A DNA stretch of 64,000 bases from Methylobacterium sp. CB376 (GTDB lineage Bacteria; Pseudomonadota; Alphaproteobacteria; Rhizobiales; Beijerinckiaceae). The position numbers and the translations under genes are program-made. The DNA lies in NCBI RefSeq assembly GCF_029714205.1, contig NZ_CP121648.1, forward strand, positions 3,738,001 to 3,802,000, in the 5' to 3' direction. Each line of letters opens with the position of its first letter. Positions within the stretch are counted from its first letter, which is position 1. Below the pieces are notes generated by a model. The model had not been told where the DNA came from. It saw only the letters and a list, made by a program, of their open reading frames with translations, and made no database searches. Positions 33,028-41,261 of this stretch are shown here, one piece after another.

Positions 33028-33464
33028 TTGCTTGCCTTTCTGTGATATACAGAAGATACTCGCACCAGATGTTCTATCTGTATGGGTTCCAATGACAGTA
33101 TGGGTCGTTGATATCAAGAATTGGCCGAGACCATGGTCTGCATACACAAATCTGCCACAGCGTGAGCGACCGGCACTCGCGTTGGAAGTTCAGCCTGGAC
33201 GGCCGACGCGGTGATGGTGCCGAGCAGTCGCGTCCCATCGTGGTATCCTTCTCTGCGCCAACCGTTCATCAATTCCTAACCCTGGATAGGTGGCGTTTTC
33301 CTCAAATCAAAGTCAGTTTTGCGGGTAATATTAACAGCTGATACAAGCCCTCGCTGAGCGGGACTCAGACTGGGTAGCGGCGGGCGACGGCTCGTGCTTC
33401 TGTCCTCTGGCTTTTCGCCAGAGGAGACGAAGCCTAACCGGCTATCTGTCCGTCCCGCTCTCTC
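33028..33464. other. Intergenic with a stable hairpin
   Basis: The only structure seen is TCCTCTGGC/GCCAGAGGA (33403-33425, 9-bp stem, TTTTC loop). It has no T-run after it on either strand, so it may be an RNA element or a processing signal rather than a terminator. The stretch upstream of the HlyD-like gene is AT-rich and may hold its promoter. Confidence 0.5.
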
Positions 33465-33539
33465 GTGCCCGTGGCTCAACGGTTAGAGCCGGCCGCTCAT
33501 AACGGTCTCGTTGCAGGGTCACGTCTTGCCGGGCCACCA
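33465..33539 (+). tRNA. tRNA-like gene with CAT anticodon, possibly degenerate
   Basis: The D-arm GCTC-AACGGTTA-GAGC, the anticodon arm GGCCG-CTCATAA-CGGTC (CAT, Met or lysidine-modified Ile) and a T-stem GCAGG/CTTGC fold well, and an encoded CCA ends it. Two features are odd: the T-loop is GTCACGT instead of TTCRANY, and the acceptor stem GTGCCCG pairs with CGGGCCAC only with one bulged C. It may be a pseudo-tRNA or an element-borne variant. Type of tRNA is uncertain. Confidence 0.6.
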
Positions 33540-33664
33540 TCCACGAGAGCGCGGCAGTGGAGCACAATTGTGAGGCGGGCGGTCCAGTCCTTGCGCCGGC
33601 CGGGATACGGATTGCGGGCGGGCGTGCCGGAACGGGACGCTCCGGTCAGATTGGGGCGGACAGC

Positions 33665-35491
33665 ATGTGCGGCATCGTGGGAATCGTCGGGCGGAGTGCC
33701 GTAGCGGGACAGGTGGTCGACGCCCTGCGGCGTCTCGAATATCGCGGCTACGACTCGGCCGGCATCGCCACCCTGGAGCACGGTTGCCTGGAGCGCCGCC
33801 GCGCCGAGGGCAAGCTGTCGAACCTCCAGCTCAAGCTGGTCCAGAGCCCGCTCTCGGGCGCCATCGGCATCGGCCACACTCGCTGGGCCACCCACGGCCG
33901 GCCGAACGAGACCAACGCCCACCCGCACGCCACGCCCCGCCTCGCCGTCGTCCACAACGGCATCATCGAGAATTTCCGCGAACTGAAGGCCGCGCTCCAG
34001 GCCCAGGGCTGCGTCTTCGAGACCGAGACCGACACCGAGGTCGTCGCCCAGCTCGTCAGCCGCGGCGTGGACCAGGGCTTGAGCCCCCGCGAGGCGGTCG
34101 CTGCGGCCCTGCCGCGCCTGCGCGGCGCCTTCGCGCTCGCCTTCCTGTTCGCGGGCGAGGAGGACTTCCTGATCGGCGCCCGCCACGGCGCGCCGCTCGC
34201 CATCGGCTTCGGGGAAGGCGAGACCTACCTCGGCTCGGACGCGCTGGCGCTCGCCCCCTTCACCGACGAGATCACGTATCTCGACGAGGGCGACTGGGCC
34301 ATCCTGACCCGGGAGGGCGCCGAGATCCGCGACCAGACCGGCGCGATCGTCGCGCGACCCCGCCAGCGGATCGCCACCCAGTCCTTCCTGGTCGACAAGG
34401 GCAATCACCGCCACTTCATGGCCAAGGAGATCCACGAGCAGCCGGAGGTGGTGGGGCGCACGCTCGCCCACTACGTCGATCTGGCGAACGGGCGCGTCGC
34501 CCTCCCCGAGGCGCTGCCCTTCGACTTCGCCTCGCTCACCCGCCTGTCGATCACCGCCTGCGGCACCGCCTACTATGCCGGGCTGGTGGCCAAGTACTGG
34601 TTCGAGAGCTTGGCGCGGCTGCCGGTCGAGATCGACGTCGCCTCCGAGACCCGCTACCGCGAGCCGCCGCTGGAGACGGGCGGGCTGACCCTCGTCATCT
34701 CGCAGTCCGGCGAGACCGCCGACACGCTGGCCTCGCTGCGCTACGCCAAGGCCCAGGGCCAGCACACGCTGGCAGTGGTGAACGTCCCGACCTCGACCAT
34801 CGCGCGCGAGGCCTCGGCGGTCGCTCCGACGCTGGCCGGACCGGAGATCGGGGTGGCCTCGACCAAGGCCTTCTCCTGCCAGCTCACCGTGCTCCTGTGC
34901 CTCGCCATCGCGGCGGGGCGCGCGCGCGGGACGCTGGACGCAGCCCAGGAGCGCCGGCTCGTCGACGCGCTGATCACGGTGCCGGGCCTGATGGCCGAAG
35001 CGGTCAAGCAGGAGGGCGCGATCGAGGGGCTGGCGCGCGAGATCGCCAAGGCGCGCGACGTGCTCTACCTCGGGCGGGGCACCGCCTACCCGATGGCGCT
35101 GGAGGGGGCGCTCAAGCTCAAGGAGATCTCCTACATTCACGCGGAGGGCTACGCGGCGGGCGAACTGAAGCACGGCCCGATTGCGCTGATCGACGACGCG
35201 GTGCCGGTGATCGTGATCGCGCCGCACGACCCGATCTTCGAGAAGACGGTGTCGAACATGCAGGAGGTGGCGGCGCGCGGGGGCCGGATCGTGCTGATCG
35301 GCGACGCGCGCGGCGCGGAGGCCGCGGGGCTCGACACGCTGGCGACGCTGATGATGCCGGATCTCGACCCGGTGGTGGCGCCGATCGTCTACGCGGTGCC
35401 GCTGCAGCTGCTGGCCTATCACGCCGCCGTCGTGCTGGGGAAGGACGTCGACCAGCCCCGCAACCTCGCCAAGTCCGTCACCGTGGAGTGA
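33665..35491 (+). CDS. glmS: Glutamine-fructose-6-phosphate aminotransferase (isomerising)
   Basis: The enzyme makes glucosamine-6-phosphate from fructose-6-phosphate and glutamine, the first step to UDP-GlcNAc. The N-terminal Ntn glutaminase domain begins at MCGIVGIVGR with catalytic Cys2 (Met1 removed), and contains RRLEYRGYDSAGIA and GHTRWATHGRPNETNAHPH. Two SIS domains follow, with ITACGTAYYAG, VISQSGETADTLASL and ending RNLAKSVTVE, exactly the family C-terminus. At 608 residues it is full length. The start is fixed by Cys2. It is followed after 40 bp by an IS6 element. Confidence 0.96.
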   Translation: MCGIVGIVGRSAVAGQVVDALRRLEYRGYDSAGIATLEHGCLERRRAEGKLSNLQLKLVQSPLSGAIGIGHTRWATHGRPNETNAHPHATPRLAVVHNGIIENFRELKAALQAQGCVFETETDTEVVAQLVSRGVDQGLSPREAVAAALPRLRGAFALAFLFAGEEDFLIGARHGAPLAIGFGEGETYLGSDALALAPFTDEITYLDEGDWAILTREGAEIRDQTGAIVARPRQRIATQSFLVDKGNHRHFMAKEIHEQPEVVGRTLAHYVDLANGRVALPEALPFDFASLTRLSITACGTAYYAGLVAKYWFESLARLPVEIDVASETRYREPPLETGGLTLVISQSGETADTLASLRYAKAQGQHTLAVVNVPTSTIAREASAVAPTLAGPEIGVASTKAFSCQLTVLLCLAIAAGRARGTLDAAQERRLVDALITVPGLMAEAVKQEGAIEGLAREIAKARDVLYLGRGTAYPMALEGALKLKEISYIHAEGYAAGELKHGPIALIDDAVPVIVIAPHDPIFEKTVSNMQEVAARGGRIVLIGDARGAEAAGLDTLATLMMPDLDPVVAPIVYAVPLQLLAYHAAVVLGKDVDQPRNLAKSVTVE

Positions 35492-35531
35492 CCCGTCACG
35501 GTCGAATGGCCCTGGACGCGGCAGTTCCGGC

Positions 35532-36423
35532 GGGCTTGTCGCAAACGCGGATGGGCCGCCGTTCACCGGTCGTTAGCCATAGCTGCCCAGCTTGCCGCCT
35601 CCCTCCGGAGCCGGCCCATGATCCTCAGGGCCCTCGCCCTCACGCTGAAGCGCCAGGCCCGTGGCGACTTCCGGGGCCGGCACTTCGAAGCCGCCCTCAT
35701 CGTCCAGGCCGTCTCCTGGTACCGCGCTACGCGCTGAGCTACCGCGATATCGAGGAGATGTTCCTGGAGCGGGGCATGGAGGTGGATCACTCCACCATCA
35801 ACCGCTGGGTGCTGGCCTGCGCGCCCGCCATCGAGCGCCGCCTGCGCCGGTTCCGCCAACCGCACTGCGGCTCCGTGCGCGTCGACGAGACCTACGTCCG
35901 GGTGCGCGGCCAGTGGCGCTACCTATACCGCGCCGTCGGCAAGCACGGGCAGGCGGTCGACTTCCTGCTGACCGCCAACCGCGACCTGGAGGCCGCCAAG
36001 CGGTTCTTCCGTAAGATGCTCTCGGCCGAGCCGCTGCTCGCTCCTGACCGGATCGGTACGGATGGTGCTGGCCCGTACCCGCCGGCGATCACCGAGAGCC
36101 GCAAGGAGGGTCTGCTGCCGCGCACACCCATTCATCACGTCAGCAAGCACCTGCAGCAAGGGATCGAGAGTGACCACTTCCGGGTGAAGCGGCCGATGCC
36201 GCGGGTGGGCGGGTTCCGGTCGTTCGCGACGGCGCGGCGCTCGATCCAGGGGCTCGAGGCCATGCTGTGGCTGCGCAAGGGCTTCGGGTTCTCAGGGGCG
36301 TGGACGGTGCGGGAGCAGAACCAGCTGCTCGCGTCCTGCTTCGGCCTCGCCGTCACGAACAAAGCGTGAAAGCGGGTACGGAGAGCCCGCTCTGCGGCCT
36401 GCTCCCGAGTTTGCGACACGCCC
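35532..36423 (+). mobile_element. IS6-family insertion sequence, 892 bp
   Basis: The left end GGGCTTGTCGCAAACGCGG and the inverted right end GGGCGTGTCGCAAACTCGG match at 17 of 19 positions. I see no 8-bp target duplication (left GTTCCGGC, right TCGCGGCT), so one flank may have recombined, as is common for IS6 cointegrates. It sits between glmS and a truncated gene. Confidence 0.85.
35618..36369 (+). pseudogene. IS6-family transposase with a one-base deletion
   Basis: From the ATG at 35618 the frame encodes MILRALALTLKRQARGDFRG, then RHFEAALIVQAVSWY and a stop soon after. The following frame continues RYALSYRDIEEMFLERGMEV, the HTH and DDE core (VRVDETYVRVRGQWRYLYRA, then TDGAGPYPPAI, and the Glu in HLQQGIESDHFRVKR). 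One base is missing near 35724 (TACCGCGCTAC where an extra base would restore SWY-x-RYALSYRD). A true frameshift or a sequencing error would both explain it. Confidence 0.8.
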
Positions 36424-36720
36424 TCGCGGCTTGGTTCACCCTCGGCGAGATCGCGGTCCTGGCCGTGGTGGCGGCCGAGGCCCGCCGTCGCGGGGATGCC
36501 GCCTGGCCGTGGGCCACATCGCGGCCCTCGCGGGCGTGTGCGAGACCCTGGTGAGGAACGCCCTGCTGCGCGAGGCCGCCCATCTCGGCCTGGTGACGGT
36601 CGAGGAGCGGGCGATCACCGGCTGGCGGAATGACACGAACGTGGTGCGCCTCGTCTCGGAGGAGTGGCGCTCCTGGCTGCGCCTCGCGAGGGGCCGGCAG
36701 GCGCCCGCCCCAACGCTCCG
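36424..36720 (+). pseudogene. Helix-turn-helix protein fragment next to IS6
   Basis: From the IS6 right end the frames encode TLGEIAVLAVVAAEARRRGD, then after a frame change RLAVGHIAALAGVCETLVRN, ALLREAAHLGLVTVEERAIT and NDTNVVRLVSEEWRSWLRLA. It looks like a winged or helix-turn-helix DNA-binding protein, similar to replication or transcription factors on Methylobacterium plasmids. The 5' end is removed by IS6 and an internal frameshift is present near 36500. No matching 5' part lies on the other side of the IS. Confidence 0.6.
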
Positions 36721-36885
36721 GTGGCCCCTCAACCAGGAAGCCCGTAGGCCTGCCACCTCATCCGCACGGAGAGGGTACAGATCTGTGCAGGGCACGCCTA
36801 CTGATCGGGATAGATCTGTGAATCCAGAGCAACGGAACCCGGGTCGGGCTGCCGGAAGGCAGGGTCGCAGGGCCACCGTCGCCAC

Positions 36886-36992
36886 CTAGAGCATTTTCCG
36901 ACGAAGTGGATGCCGGTTCGTCGCAGAAAATCCGGCAAGATCAAAGATCGAGAGCGGCACCCGGTTGCAACGTGATCGGGTGCTGCTCTAGA
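36886..36992 (+). repeat. Two-hairpin intergenic repeat, copy 1
   Basis: CTAGAGCATTTTCCGACGAA, then GCCGGTTCGTCGCAGAAAAT forms one imperfect hairpin; GAGCGGCACCCGG and CGGGTGCTGCTC form a second. It matches 56415-56513 in the same orientation with about 10 extra bases between hairpins. Similar dispersed units are widespread in Rhizobiales genomes. The rest of 36993-37385 shows no gene. Confidence 0.8.
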
Positions 36993-37385
36993 GGTGCGGC
37001 AGCGCCACCGCGGAAGCGGGGCGCGGCAAGGCCGAAAGCTCATGCGTGGGCGTCGTGTGACGTGCTGCCCGTGTTCGCTCAGCCGAACGATGAACAGAAC
37101 GGTCGAACCATAGGACCAGGAAGGCGGTCCCCGCGGGTACTTCGGCACCCGCGACGGGTTTCGGCGTCCGCGGGCGGGCTCCGCGAGCGGCGGAATCAAT
37201 TTCGCCAGGGGCTCCGCCTAACCGCCTTGAACCGCTCCCGGTCCTCAAGACGTTCCACTCCTCCGTGAGCGCCTGGTCGCAGGAGGAGTCGAAGGGTAGC
37301 CCGCCACGGCGGAGCCGTGGCGGACTGAGAGTTTGCACCGAACCGGGATCGGCAGCCTGCAACGAAATCGGCTGCAAACACGGGC

Positions 37386-37682
37386 TCAGAAGTGGAAGCC
37401 GAACAAGTCAGTATTCACCGTGAAAGATGGAATGTCGACCGACTGGTGGTGAAACGTAGCATCTGTGAAATCGACAGAAAGATCACCCGTGATGGCGTTG
37501 TAGGTGTAGCTGCCATCCGCATGTGCGGGTCCGAGCTTTGCGTCAAAGCTGCCCGCGTATCCGGTAGCCGTGTCGTTGAAATCTCCGGTCGCGTGCAAGG
37601 GACCAGCCTTGAACACGAATGTGTCGCCTGAGCCGTATGACAGCTTGACTGGGCCATCCTTGAAGACGACGTCCTTGGCCAT
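37386..37682 (-). CDS. Hypothetical beta-rich protein, 98 aa
   Basis: The ATG at 37682 follows TGGGAGGACACT, an excellent ribosome binding site. The product MAKDVVFKDGPVKLSYGSGD alternates short strands and turns (TFVFKAGPLHATGDFNDTAT, GSYTYNAITGDLSVDFTDAT), without signal peptide or cysteine, and ends SFTVNTDLFGFHF. The acidic, glycine-rich chain with a hydrophobic C-terminal tail is reminiscent of type I secretion substrates, and an exporter lies 1.8 kb to the right, but no RTX motif is seen. It is somewhat AT-richer than its surroundings. Function is unknown. Confidence 0.6.
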   Translation of the reverse strand: MAKDVVFKDGPVKLSYGSGDTFVFKAGPLHATGDFNDTATGYAGSFDAKLGPAHADGSYTYNAITGDLSVDFTDATFHHQSVDIPSFTVNTDLFGFHF

Positions 37683-37832
37683 AGTGTCCTCCCAGTATGG
37701 ATTCCTGGCTTCTGGTTTGCCAGAGTTGTGAGCTAATCACCGCCACTGCGGGATTACATCATGCATTTGACGTATGAGGTGTTTGGCAGGTGATTACTGA
37801 GACTGCTTGCAGACCAGGTAATCACCGAGCAG

Positions 37833-38110
37833 GTACGGCGCTGCGCATGGGCCGGTTCACCTTGTCTGTGATGAGGGAGAGCGGCGCGGGAAGCGATCGG
37901 GCGCCGATGGTCTTGATGAGGCTGGCGAAGGTGTCGGCCCCGTGAGCCGGGAGTGCCGACGACCGTGCGCACGTCCGCCTCGCCCGCGGCCGCCCACATC
38001 GCCTGGTAGCCGTTCGTCACCGTCCGCCGCACCATCGTCGGGCGCAGGGCTCGCTCGCAGCCGTTGTTGGCGACCTCCACGCGGCCGCGATGTTCAGCAT
38101 CGCCAGCTGT
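37833..38110 (-). pseudogene. IS66-family transposase C-terminal remnant
   Basis: The minus strand encodes GRVEVANNGCERALRPTMVR, then RTVTNGYQAMWAAAGEADVR and VVGT, matching the end of IS66 TnpC transposases (GRVEIDNNAAERALRP). A frameshift then follows, with LIKTIGARSLPAPLSLITDK recognisable in another frame. Both ends of the element are missing. Confidence 0.7.
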
Positions 38111-38162
38111 GAAGCTAATTGTCAAGCATAAGAGGAGTCTGACATCAACGGAGATCCAAATC

Positions 38163-38182
38163 CGCATACCCTGTTTGAGGTA
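38163..38182. promoter_or_regulatory. Inverted repeat upstream of the LuxR-type gene
   Basis: CATACC, an 8-bp spacer and GGTATG form an inverted repeat about 60 bp before the GTG start. It may be an operator. Confidence 0.4.
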
Positions 38183-38244
38183 TGAGGGAGGATCGCGCGC
38201 CTGTTACCAGTGAAGTTTTACTCAAACACTGAAAGGCGTTCACC

Positions 38245-38826
38245 GTGCCACTCGGCCAACCTTTGCTGGAGGCGCTGGACTGCATGGGATATGGCGGTCT
38301 CCTTCTGGGCAAGACTGGGCAGGTATTGCGGATCAACCGGACGGCCGAGCACCTGCTCGCGGGACAAGCCGACCCCGAGCAGGGCGAGGATCGGTTGGCT
38401 CTGTGTCGCGCTGCCCTCGACAAAGTTCTGCGCGCCCAGACCGAGGCGGCTCTGAACTCGCGCCAGGCGGACTGGATCGCCGTCCCGCAGGACGGGAGCG
38501 ATGCTGGCCGTCCCTTGATCGTGCGCACCGTCTTCATCAACCAGCCCGCCCCGGGCGGGCCGCACAAGGTCGTCATTCTCGTCAACCTGGATGCGAACCC
38601 CCATCCCTCGCCCGAGGTGCTGAAGAGGATCTTCAGCCTGACCTCCTCCGAGGCTCGCTTGGCCATCGAGATCGCGGCCGGCAGGAGCCCGGAGGAGATC
38701 GCGGACGCCGCCCACGTGGCGGTCGGGACGGTCCGCAAGCAACTCGCGACCGTGTTCGCGAAGACGAACACGCATCGGCAGGCGGAACTCGTGGCCCTGC
38801 TGACCCGCCTGGCTATTCTGCCGTGA
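38245..38826 (+). CDS. LuxR-type HTH regulator with PAS-like sensor domain, 193 aa
   Basis: The GTG start at 38245 has GAAAGG upstream. The N-terminal domain (about 1-115: LLEALDCMGYGGLLLGKTGQ, then VLRINRTAEHLL) has the layout of a small PAS domain. The C-terminal domain (about 125-190: LKRIFSLTSSEARLAIEIAA, then SPEEIADAAHVAVGTVRKQL and KTNTHRQAELVALLTRL) is a LuxR helix-turn-helix. No receiver domain is present, so it senses a ligand or redox signal directly rather than phosphorylation. It lies 700 bp upstream of the type I secretion operon on the same strand and is the obvious candidate to regulate it. Confidence 0.83.
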   Translation: MPLGQPLLEALDCMGYGGLLLGKTGQVLRINRTAEHLLAGQADPEQGEDRLALCRAALDKVLRAQTEAALNSRQADWIAVPQDGSDAGRPLIVRTVFINQPAPGGPHKVVILVNLDANPHPSPEVLKRIFSLTSSEARLAIEIAAGRSPEEIADAAHVAVGTVRKQLATVFAKTNTHRQAELVALLTRLAILP

Positions 38827-39040
38827 GGCCGTCCGAGCCGGGGGGCCGCAGAGGAGGACGGGGCAGCGCCATCCAGTACATGGGGGTCTGGAGCAGATCG
38901 CCGCTGGGCTGCTGCCACGGCTGCGTCTCGCCGTAGCAGACCCCGACCTGCATCAGATCCCAGGCCGTGTGGAACACCAGCAAGGGCCGGCCATCCCGCG
39001 GGGCCGTGCTGATGGGCTGCCACTCGCAGCAAGACGACAT
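38813..39040 (-). CDS. DUF551-like protein, 75 aa
   Basis: From the ATG at 39040 it reads MSSCCEWQPISTAPRDGRPL, then LVFHTAWDLMQVGVCYGETQ and TPMYWMALPRPP. The WQPISTAPRDG start and W-x-PLP end are the DUF551 signature, seen in phage and plasmid proteins. It overlaps the LuxR gene by 14 bases, tail to tail. A longer frame to 39142 is possible but less family-like. Confidence 0.65.
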   Translation of the reverse strand: MSSCCEWQPISTAPRDGRPLLVFHTAWDLMQVGVCYGETQPWQQPSGDLLQTPMYWMALPRPPLRPPGSDGLTAE

Positions 39041-39521
39041 CGCTTGCTCCAGTTCGAGTGCGCGGTCCTCACCCTGAGGACTTCGACGGAGTTTCCAGCC
39101 TCCGCTGCGCTTGGCAACCCCCAAATGATATACGCGCCGCATTTCGTCGGAGCTTGAGGGCCACGGTGAGATGACAGCGTCCAGAGAGCAGCCTGGGCCG
39201 CAAAGCGGGACCGGTCCGTCCGGAGGCTGGCTTAGGCAAGATCACCTAAGTCGCGCGAATTCTCGGCCGCATACATCATATGGGGAATGAATCGGCTTTC
39301 GCCTGTGTGCTACGCCCGATCTGCTGATTATTCCTGCTCCACAACCTGGAGCAGGCGGACAGCAGCAAGAAGTGGCCAGTCACCAGCTCGGTGACGGAGA
39401 ATGCCGCTCGGGGCATCAACGCGACCGCTTGAGCGGAAATACACAGGGAACGACATCCTCTCGAGGCTCTGCTTTGAGAGCACGGATCCCTGCGGCCTGA
39501 AGAAGTCGAGGGAGGACCAGC
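39041..39521. other. Intergenic upstream of the secretion operon
   Basis: No gene is supported. It should contain the promoter of the type I secretion operon; an AT-rich patch lies at 39260-39330. Confidence 0.45.
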
Positions 39522-41261
39522 GTGCGTTCGCCAGCTCCTCAACCCAAGTCGGACACCAGCCTCATCGCGGCCGTCGGTTCCGGACGCGCGGCGCTGATCG
39601 CCCTGGCCCTGTTCAGTGCCCTGGTGAACATCCTCTACCTGACCGGCTCCTTCTACATGCTGCAGGTCTACGACCGGGTCATCCCGAGCCGCAGCGTCCC
39701 CACCCTGATCGCCCTCTCGGTGCTCGCGGCCAGCCTCTACGCCGGGCAGGCCGCCCTCGACTTCTTCCGCAGCCGCGTCCTCTCCCGCCTCGCCCGCTCC
39801 CTCGACGAGCGCCTCGGCCCGCGCGTCTTCGCTCTGGTCGCGCGCCTGCCGCTCTCGCCCGGAGGCGGCAGCCTCGGCCTGCAGCCCGTGCGCGACCTCG
39901 ACCAGGTCCGCGGCTTCCTAGCCGGAGGCGGGCCGATCGGCTTCTTCGATCTGCCCTGGACGCCGTTCTACCTCGCCATCTGCTTCCTGTTCCACCCGCT
40001 GATCGGCGTGGCGGCGACGATTGGCGCCCTCGTCCTGGTGCTGTTCACCGCCTGCACCGAGGCCCTCACGCGCAGGCCCGTCAAGGAGGCCGCCCAGCAC
40101 GGCTCCGCCCGCATCAGCCTCGCGGAGACCTGCCGCCGCAACGCCGAGGTCATCGCCGCCATGGGCATGAGCCCGCGCCTGGGCGCGCGCTGGGACGAGG
40201 TCAACGGAAAGCACCTCGACAGCCACGAGCGCGCCGGCGACGTGGCGGGCGGGCTCGGAGGCGTGTCCAAGGTCGCCCGCATGATGCTGCAGTCCGGCGT
40301 GCTCGGGCTGGGCGCCTACCTGGTCATCCACGGCGAGGCGAGTTCGGGCATCATCATCGCCGGCTCGATCCTCTCGGCCCGGGCGCTCGCGCCGCTGGAG
40401 CAGGTGATCGCGCACTGGAAGAGCTTCGCGGGTGCCCGCCAGAGCTGGGGACGGTTGCGCGCGCTGCTGGCCGCCCATCCCGAGCCGACCGCCCGGCTCG
40501 CCCTGCGGCGGCCAGCGGCCAGCCTCTCGGTCGAGGGCGTCGGGCTGGTCCCGCCCGGGGCTCAGGCGCTCGTCGTCGCCGGTGTCTCGTTCGAGCTCAA
40601 GGCCGGCAGCGGGCTCGGCATCATCGGCCCGAGCGCGTCGGGCAAGTCGTCGCTGGCCCGCGGCTTGGTCGGCGTCTGGCCGCCGGTGCGCGGCAGCGTG
40701 CGGCTGGACGGGGCCACCCTCGACCAGTGGGCGCCCGAGGTGCTGGGCCGCCACATCGGCTACCTGCCGCAGGATGTCGAGCTGTTCGACGGCAGCATCG
40801 GCCAGAACATCGCCCGTTACGAGCCCGATCCCGATCCGGAGGCGATCATCCGGGCGGCCGAGCAGGCCGGGGTGCACGAGCTGATCGTGCGGTTGCCGCA
40901 GGGCTACGAGACCCGCATCGGCGAGGGCGGCATGGCGCTCTCGGGCGGGCAGCGCCAGCGCCTCGGCCTGGCCCGCGCGCTCTACGGCGAGCCGTTCCTG
41001 GTGGTGCTCGACGAGCCGAACTCCAACCTCGACGGCGAGGGCGAGCAGGCGCTCACCCGGGCGATCGCCGGGGTGCGCGAGCGCGGCGGCATCGTGGTCG
41101 TCATCGCGCACCGGCCCAGCGCCCTCGCGGCGGTGGACCAGGTGCTGGTCATGGCCCAGGGCCAGGCCCAGGCCTTCGGGCCCAAGGAGCAGATCATGCG
41201 CCCCGCCAAGCCCGCCGGCGCACCGGTGTTCATCCCAGCCGCCGCAGCAGGAGCCGTCTGA
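39522..41261 (+). CDS. Type I secretion system permease/ATPase (PrtD type), 579 aa
   Basis: An ABC exporter: membrane domain with helices (about 18-40, 55-78, 140-190 and 245-290), then the nucleotide-binding domain with Walker A GPSASGKSS (about 370), Q-loop YLPQDVELFDGS, signature LSGGQRQRLGLA (about 473), Walker B FLVVLDEPN and H-loop IAHRP. There is no N-terminal C39 peptidase, so substrates are expected to carry a C-terminal signal, as in HasD/PrtD systems. The GTG start has GAGGGAGGACCAGC upstream. Its stop overlaps the next start (TGATG). It probably exports the giant adhesin encoded 2 kb downstream. The TolC-like outer component is not in the window. Confidence 0.93.
   Translation: MRSPAPQPKSDTSLIAAVGSGRAALIALALFSALVNILYLTGSFYMLQVYDRVIPSRSVPTLIALSVLAASLYAGQAALDFFRSRVLSRLARSLDERLGPRVFALVARLPLSPGGGSLGLQPVRDLDQVRGFLAGGGPIGFFDLPWTPFYLAICFLFHPLIGVAATIGALVLVLFTACTEALTRRPVKEAAQHGSARISLAETCRRNAEVIAAMGMSPRLGARWDEVNGKHLDSHERAGDVAGGLGGVSKVARMMLQSGVLGLGAYLVIHGEASSGIIIAGSILSARALAPLEQVIAHWKSFAGARQSWGRLRALLAAHPEPTARLALRRPAASLSVEGVGLVPPGAQALVVAGVSFELKAGSGLGIIGPSASGKSSLARGLVGVWPPVRGSVRLDGATLDQWAPEVLGRHIGYLPQDVELFDGSIGQNIARYEPDPDPEAIIRAAEQAGVHELIVRLPQGYETRIGEGGMALSGGQRQRLGLARALYGEPFLVVLDEPNSNLDGEGEQALTRAIAGVRERGGIVVVIAHRPSALAAVDQVLVMAQGQAQAFGPKEQIMRPAKPAGAPVFIPAAAAGAV

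Noticed and set aside
33540..33664. A glmS ribozyme upstream of glmS
   Set aside because: That ribozyme is known from Firmicutes and related groups. The 125 bp here show no matching core and are too short and GC-rich.
33497..35566. A 689-codon antisense frame over glmS
   Set aside because: Same GC effect; GlmS motifs on the plus strand are complete.
39522..41261. The ABC exporter as the processing transporter for the double-glycine peptide at 3913
   Set aside because: It lacks the N-terminal C39 peptidase domain that cleaves Gly-Gly leaders.
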